This document shows, piece after piece, positions 59,723 through 64,000 of a DNA stretch of 64,000 nucleotides. The translations under genes and the position numbers were made by a program. Each line of letters opens with the position of its first letter. Position 1 is the first letter of the stretch. The DNA is from an uncultured Atopobiaceae bacterium (GTDB lineage: Bacteria > Actinomycetota > Coriobacteriia > Coriobacteriales > Atopobiaceae). The notes under the pieces were generated by a model. That model was not told the DNA's origin. It was given only the letters and a program-made list of their open reading frames with translations, and made no database searches. The stretch is from the NCBI GenBank assembly GCA_944322145.1, contig CALUNW010000006.1:62001-126000 (forward strand), given 5' to 3'.

Positions 59723-61048
59723 ATGGGCGCATTTCTCTGCATCGACCTCAAATGCTTCTATGCCTCCGTCGAGTGCGTTGACCGCGGGGAGGACCCGTTC
59801 GAGCACCGACTCGTCGTGGCCGACCCCTCACGCGGCCGCACCACCATCTGCCTCGCCGTCTCCCCCGCCATGAAGAAGGCGGGCGTGCGCAACCGCTGCC
59901 GCCTCTTCGAGATCCCCTCCGGCATCAAATTTGAGATGGCCCGTCCGCGCATGCGCCGCTACATGGAGGTCTCGGCCGGCATCTATGCACGCTACCTGCG
60001 GTACTTCTCGCCAGAGGACATCCACGTCTACTCTGTCGACGAGGTCTTCATCGACGTCGGCCCCTACCTCGCGCTCTATGACACCACGCCGCGCGAGCTC
60101 GCCGAGAGGCTCATCGAGATGGTCCGGGAGGAGACGGGCATCTGCGCCACGGCAGGCATAGGGTCCAACCTGTTCCTCGCCAAGGTCGCGCTCGACGTCA
60201 CGGCCAAGCATGCGCAGAACAACATCGGGGAGCTGGACGAGGAGCGCTTCAAGTGCCTGATCTGGCCCCACCGCCCCATCACGGACATCTGGGGCATCGG
60301 TCCGGGCATCGCGCGACGCCTGGCCGCCATGGGCGCGCACGACCTGGGCGGCGTGGCACTTCTGCCCGAACAGGCCCTCTACGACGAGTTTGGCGTCAAC
60401 GCAGAGCTGCTCATCGACCATGCGTGGGGCATCGAGCCCTGCACCATGGCAGAGATCCACGCCTACCGACCACGCGCCCACTCCCTCGGCAACGGCCAGG
60501 TCCTCCCCCGCGACTACTGCTTCGACGAGGCGCGCGTGATCTTGCGCGAGATGGTGGACGGCCTCGTGCTGGACCTCGTGGACAGAGGGCTGGTCTGCGG
60601 GCACATCTCCCTCTTCGTGGGCTATGCGCGCGAGCGCGCGGCAGGCGCCGAGCAGGACGCTCCCGTGCAGACGTTCACCGGTGAGCATGGCACGCGCGTG
60701 ATCGGGCGACGCGGCGAGGGGGCAAGTGCCGCCCGCAAGCTTCCCGAGGCCACCTCGTCGCGCACGGTGCTGGTCCGGGCCTTTCTCGCGCTCTTCTCGG
60801 AGATTGCGGACCCCCGCCGGGACGTCCGCCGCGTCAACATCGCCGTGGGAGCGCTCGTGCCCGAGGAGCGTGCGGAGCTCACGCTCTTCTCGGACCCTGC
60901 GGCGGACACGGCCGAGAAGAGCCTCGCGCGGGCCACGATGGCCGTGAAGCGCCGCTTTGGCAAGAACGCGCTCGTGCGGGGCATCAGCTACCGCCCCGAG
61001 GCAACGGGGCGGGAGCGCAACCAGCAGGTCGGAGGTCATCATGAGTAG
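59723..61048 (+). CDS. Y-family DNA polymerase (UvrX/DinB-like)
   Basis: 441 aa. CIDLKCFYASVECVDRG (first catalytic Asp8) and VYSVDEVFIDVG (second acidic pair), AGIGSNLFLAKVALD, and IWGIGPGIARRLAAMG; C-terminal little-finger region. Belongs to the UvrX subgroup, which travels with YolD-like genes, as here. ATG 59723 follows GGGAGGAGACCG; the frame upstream has no such site. Confidence 0.9.
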   Translation: MGAFLCIDLKCFYASVECVDRGEDPFEHRLVVADPSRGRTTICLAVSPAMKKAGVRNRCRLFEIPSGIKFEMARPRMRRYMEVSAGIYARYLRYFSPEDIHVYSVDEVFIDVGPYLALYDTTPRELAERLIEMVREETGICATAGIGSNLFLAKVALDVTAKHAQNNIGELDEERFKCLIWPHRPITDIWGIGPGIARRLAAMGAHDLGGVALLPEQALYDEFGVNAELLIDHAWGIEPCTMAEIHAYRPRAHSLGNGQVLPRDYCFDEARVILREMVDGLVLDLVDRGLVCGHISLFVGYARERAAGAEQDAPVQTFTGEHGTRVIGRRGEGASAARKLPEATSSRTVLVRAFLALFSEIADPRRDVRRVNIAVGALVPEERAELTLFSDPAADTAEKSLARATMAVKRRFGKNALVRGISYRPEATGRERNQQVGGHHE

Positions 61049-61502
61049 CGTCGCACAGCCCCGCCGCCGCGCGGACCGCGCCGCCCAGTTCATGCCCTTC
61101 GCCGCCCTCGCCGGCTACTACGATCTGGTGCGGGAGCAGGAGCGCGTGCGTGAGCCTCGCCGGGAGCTCACCGAGGGGCGCGGGGCACGGCTCGCGGAGA
61201 CGCTCGCGCGCCTGCGCCGCCGAGACCTCGTGCGCGCGACCTTCTACGAGAAGGACGCCTACGTCACCCTAGAGGGCGCCGTCTCCGAAATCGACCCCGC
61301 CGCGCGCGAGCTCTGCATCGTCCGCACCCACATACGGTTCGATGACCTCTGGGATCTCGAGATCCTCCCAGGAGCGCGCGGGTCCGACCCTACGCCTGAC
61401 GATAGTGCGCGAAGAAGTCCGCAAGGTCCGTCATGGCCTCGCGCAGCACCTCCATGCGCGGGAGATAGACGATGCGGAAGTGGTCGGGCTCCGGCCAGTT
61501 GA
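61041..61502 (+). CDS. YolD-like protein with run-on C-terminus
   Basis: 153 aa. Residues 1-110 look like YolD: AAQFMPFAALAGYYDLVREQE, a charged helix, and EGAVSEIDPAARELCIVRTHIRFDDLWDLEIL. After that about 40 Arg/Pro/Ser-rich residues run antisense into the alaA 3' end, unlike family members of 110-120 aa. Starts inside the polymerase gene (8-bp overlap), RBS GGAGGTCATC. Function not settled in the family. Confidence 0.8.
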   Translation: MSSVAQPRRRADRAAQFMPFAALAGYYDLVREQERVREPRRELTEGRGARLAETLARLRRRDLVRATFYEKDAYVTLEGAVSEIDPAARELCIVRTHIRFDDLWDLEILPGARGSDPTPDDSARRSPQGPSWPRAAPPCAGDRRCGSGRAPAS

Positions 61503-62904
61503 AGCCGCCACCGCGCGTGATGAGGATGCGCTTCTCGTGCAGCAGGTCGAGGGCGAACTGCTCGTCGTCGGTGATGTTGAACTTCTTCACGTCGATCTTG
61601 GGGAAGATGTAGAACGCCGCCTTGGGCTTGACCGCCGTGATGCCGTCGATGGCGTTGAGGGCCTCGTAGACGTAGTTGCGCTGCTCGTAGACGCGGCCGC
61701 CCGGCTCCACGTAGCGCTCTACGCTCTGGTAGCCGCCGAGCGCCGTCTGGACGATGGACTGGGCGGGCACGTTGGAGCACAGGCGCATGTTGGAGAGCAT
61801 GTTGATGCCGTAGATGAAGTCGCGCATGCAGCGCTTGTTGCCGGAGAGGACCATCCAGCCGATGCGATAGCCGGCGACCATGTGGGACTTGGAGAGACCG
61901 GAGAACGTGACGCACGGCAGGTCGGGCGCGAGGGAGGCGATGGAGATGTGCTCGTGACCGTCCATGCACAGGCGGTCGTAGATCTCGTCCGAGAAGATCA
62001 TGAGCTGGTGACGGCGCGCGATCTCAACGATCTGCTCGAGCACCTCGCGCGGGTAGACCGCGCCCGTGGGGTTGTTGGGGTTGATGATGACGATGGCCTT
62101 GGTGTTGCTCGTGACCTTGGACTCCATGTCAGCGAGGTCGGGCGTCCACTCGGCCTGCTCGTCGCAGAGGTAGTGGACGGGGGTGCCGCCCGCGAGCGTG
62201 GCGCACGCGGTCCAGAGCGGGTAGTCGGGGCTCGGGATGAGAATCTCGTCGCCGGTGTCGAGCAGTGCGTTCATGCAGAGCTGGATGAGCTCGGAGACGC
62301 CATTGCCCGTGTAGATGCCGTCCATGCTCGCGTTGGGCAGATGCTTGATCTGCGCGTACTGCATGATGGCCTTGCGCGCGGAGAAGAGGCCGCGGGAGTC
62401 CGAGTAGCCCTCGCAGTCGGGCAGCTGCTGGCGCATGTCATGCACGACCTCGTCGGGCGTGCGGAAGCCGAAGGGCGCGGGGTTGCCGATGTTGAGCTTG
62501 AGGATGCGCAGGCCTTCGTCCTCCATGCGGGCCGCCTCGTCGGCCACGGGACCGCGGACGTCATAGAGGACGTTGTCGAGCTTGTTGGACTTCTTGAACT
62601 CACGCATGGTCGTGCTCCTTTTCGTGGACGTGCTGGCAGAGGGAGTCGTGGGGGCGGTCTCAGGCCGCGCGGCAGCTCGCGCGCCGTCCCCCGTGGCAAG
62701 CCACGCCTCCGGGACGCCCAGGATGTCCGCAAGCAGGCGCAGCGTCGCCGCGCGCGGGACGACCTTGCCGCTCACATATTGGCTGACCTGGCTCTTTCCG
62801 AGCTTCTCGCCGCGCTGTGCCGCGGCGTGGATGAGGTCCGCCTGCTTGAGGCTCTTCTCGCCCATCGCCCGCCGAAGGCGGTCCGCAAAGGTCTCCTGGG
62901 TCAT
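61390..62904 (-). CDS. alaA: HTH-AlaA fusion: XRE-type regulator joined to alanine aminotransferase
   Basis: 504 aa. Residues 1-70: XRE/lambda-like HTH (LKQADLIHAAAQRGEKLGKSQVSQYVSGKVVPR). A Thr/Ser/Pro linker, then from residue 100 a full AlaA-type PLP enzyme (LKLNIGNPAPFGF, YTGNGVSELIQ, INPNNPTGAVY, FSGLSKSHMVAGYR with the PLP lysine). ATG 62904 follows GGAGACCGG. An internal ATG at 62607 has AAAAGGAGC eight bases upstream, so a stand-alone enzyme may also be made. GTTCAATT sites upstream suggest autoregulation. Confidence 0.88.
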   Translation of the reverse strand: MTQETFADRLRRAMGEKSLKQADLIHAAAQRGEKLGKSQVSQYVSGKVVPRAATLRLLADILGVPEAWLATGDGARAAARPETAPTTPSASTSTKRSTTMREFKKSNKLDNVLYDVRGPVADEAARMEDEGLRILKLNIGNPAPFGFRTPDEVVHDMRQQLPDCEGYSDSRGLFSARKAIMQYAQIKHLPNASMDGIYTGNGVSELIQLCMNALLDTGDEILIPSPDYPLWTACATLAGGTPVHYLCDEQAEWTPDLADMESKVTSNTKAIVIINPNNPTGAVYPREVLEQIVEIARRHQLMIFSDEIYDRLCMDGHEHISIASLAPDLPCVTFSGLSKSHMVAGYRIGWMVLSGNKRCMRDFIYGINMLSNMRLCSNVPAQSIVQTALGGYQSVERYVEPGGRVYEQRNYVYEALNAIDGITAVKPKAAFYIFPKIDVKKFNITDDEQFALDLLHEKRILITRGGGFNWPEPDHFRIVYLPRMEVLREAMTDLADFFAHYRQA

Positions 62905-62917
62905 CCGGTCTCCTGTG

Positions 62918-62995
62918 GTTCAATTCTGGCAACAAAATTGAACTTCTCTCGCAACAAGTTCAATGTCGACACTCTAACACAGATTCAAATTGAAC
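62918..62995 (-). promoter_or_regulatory. GTTCAATT operator array upstream of the HTH-AlaA gene
   Basis: GTTCAATT (62918-62925) and AATTGAAC (62936-62943) form a dyad with 10-bp spacing; GTTCAAT (62958) and AATTGAAC (62988-62995) follow. GCAACAA flanks two of them. The last site lies in the 3' end of the methyltransferase gene. Confidence 0.65.
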
Positions 62996-63770
62996 TTTCC
63001 GAGAATAGACATCCTGGTTTTTATTCTCACGGCACGCATGCGCAGGCGCGTGTAGTCAACGAACCAGGTCCCGTCCCGCAGCATCGTGGGTCGAAGCTCC
63101 GCCACCGCCTCCGAGACGATCCCCTCTGCCTCTGCGGAATCCATCCCGTCAAAGGGGCGCCTCACGAACATGCGGATCCAGTTTGCCATGCCGTCGGGCC
63201 CGACCTGAGCCGTCGGACGGTCAAAGAGCGTCGCGTAGGTCACGCGCATGCCCGCCGCCTCGACGAGCGGCGCGTACTCCCCCACCGTGGGAAAGAAGAA
63301 GGGCACCTCGTAGGCCAGGCCTCGACGCGAGAACGCATTGGCAAGCGCCTCGTGAACCCGCGCGCCGCAGGCGTGACCGCCCATCTCTAAGACGAACTCC
63401 CCGCCGGGCGCGAGCGCGCGGGCGACGCACGAAAGCGCGCGGCTGGTCCGCCCGGTCGATCCAGTGGAGCACGGCGTTGGAGAAGACCACGTCGACGGGC
63501 TTGGCAAGCTCGAAGCACGTCGCGTCGCCCTCGATGAAGCACAGGTCCGGGTGTTCCCGCCGGGCCACGTCCAGCATCTCCGGCGAGGCGTCCATGCCAA
63601 CGACGTCCAGCCCGCGCTCCGCAAGCTCCGCCGTGAGCACACCGCTTCCGCAGCCCAGGCCCAGACACCGCGCGCCCGGCCGCGCACCGACGAGGTCGAC
63701 GACCGCTCCACCGTACGCCGGCACGAACGAGAAGTTCCTCCGGTAGCCCTCCGCATCCCAGCTGATGTTC
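62974..63770 (-). pseudogene. Class I SAM methyltransferase with a frameshift
   Basis: One frame from ATG 63770 (MNISWDAEGYRRNFSFVPAYG) carries LGLGCGSGVLTAELAERGLDVVGMDASPEML and FSNAVLHWIDR; the rest of the domain (SCVARALAPGGEFVLEMGGHA..., NWIRMFVRRPFDGM) continues one frame over. The switch is near 63435-63455, in GCGCGC-rich sequence, and needs one base removed. Motifs are otherwise intact (trans-aconitate-methyltransferase-like). Either a recent pseudogene or a sequencing error. Confidence 0.75.
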
Positions 63771-63818
63771 ATCTTCTCCCCCGCTCTTATCGGTCTCATC
63801 CTCTACTATGAGTCAAAG

Positions 63819-63851
63819 TGATTCAAAAGGGGTCTGACCCCTTTTGAATCA
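63819..63851. repeat. REP-like palindrome, TGATTCAAAAGGGGTC arms
   Basis: 16-bp arms around one base, between the methyltransferase and nth genes. Confidence 0.9.
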
Positions 63852-63876
63852 TAGGAGCGTTGCCGAGGGGAACCTG

Positions 63877-64000
63877 ATGCCCAGAGAGACCAAGCAGGCA
63901 AAGATCGACCGCGCCGTCGAGGTGTGCAGGCGTCTTGACGAGAAGTACGGTCCGGTCGAGTGCTTTCTCGACCATGCGAGCCCCTTCCGGCTGACCATTG
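63877..64000 (+). CDS. nth: Endonuclease III, N-terminal fragment
   Basis: The first 41 codons only; the gene runs off the right edge. MPRETKQAKIDRAVEVCRRL...YGPVECFLDHASPFRLTI fits the start of Nth (the PFxLLI segment precedes the helix-hairpin-helix glycosylase core). ATG 63877 follows GAGGGGAACCTG. The catalytic Lys/Asp and Fe-S cysteines lie outside the window. Confidence 0.75.
   Translation, partial: MPRETKQAKIDRAVEVCRRLDEKYGPVECFLDHASPFRLTI

Overview
The window is high-GC chromosomal DNA with dense gene packing, several GTG starts and Shine-Dalgarno-led genes. The gene content (mannose-family PTS with a GH35 enzyme and AgaS, a DUF3516 helicase, HelD, an AlaA aminotransferase fused to an HTH domain, an ECF transporter with fused ATPases) best fits an anaerobic, sugar-fermenting actinobacterium of the class Coriobacteriia, probably Olsenella/Atopobiaceae-like. 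That placement is inference; there is no rRNA gene here. I saw no tRNA, CRISPR array, prophage or transposase.

Layout. 1-7900: an agaS/gntR/PTS EIIA-TPR protein-EIID-EIIC-EIIB/GH35 operon (minus strand), divergent from a PfkB-family sugar-phosphate kinase; with the class II aldolase at 13.6 kb this gives a plausible galacto-N-biose/lacto-N-biose to tagatose-phosphate route. 7.9-11.75 kb: a two-component/ABC exporter cassette bracketed by two copies of a GGGTATGTACAC hairpin element. 11.75-20.8 kb: HAD phosphatase, DeoR regulator, aldolase, orphan EIIA, ROK kinase, M32 carboxypeptidase, dtd, mscL, manA. 20.9-31.9 kb: lipase-glpK, CapA lipoprotein, asnS, pyrE, polysaccharide deacetylase, a nitroreductase broken by an amber codon, and a DUF3516 helicase. 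31.9-33.3 kb: a compositionally odd PD-(D/E)XK-like nuclease gene bracketed by two TTGTGTGCAG hairpin elements. 33.4-43.2 kb: DUF362 protein, helD, AlbA_2 protein, fructosamine kinase, engB, mntP behind a yybP-ykoY manganese riboswitch, and a polar amino-acid ABC importer. 43.3-50.2 kb: a giant coiled-coil FtsX-type exporter with its ATPase and TetR, then DegV and MarR.

50.2-53.9 kb: a Trp-rich leader peptide and attenuator-like terminator precede an ECF transporter (TrpP-like S component, fused EcfA, EcfT), read here as a tryptophan uptake operon. 53.9-57 kb: a SigI/RsgI pair plus a PepSY-type lipoprotein, both envelope proteins ending in Asp-rich tails, with a shared promoter-like motif in front of sigI and of the lipoprotein gene; the locus is bracketed by two 61-bp direct repeats. 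57-64 kb: RecQ, ThpR, a Y-family polymerase with a YolD-like partner, the HTH-AlaA fusion, a frameshifted methyltransferase and the start of nth.

Two repeat systems run through the window. One is a REP-like family of palindromes built on GGGGAC/GTCCCC (at least 15 copies, the largest with perfect arms of 47-58 bp), placed at gene ends and often containing the stop codons. The other is a set of 70-230 bp inverted-repeat elements with different arms, several carrying TTCTCGC in or near the loop; three accessory cassettes (two-component/ABC, nuclease, SigI/RsgI) are each bracketed by a matched pair of such elements. That bracketing is the most unusual pattern I found.
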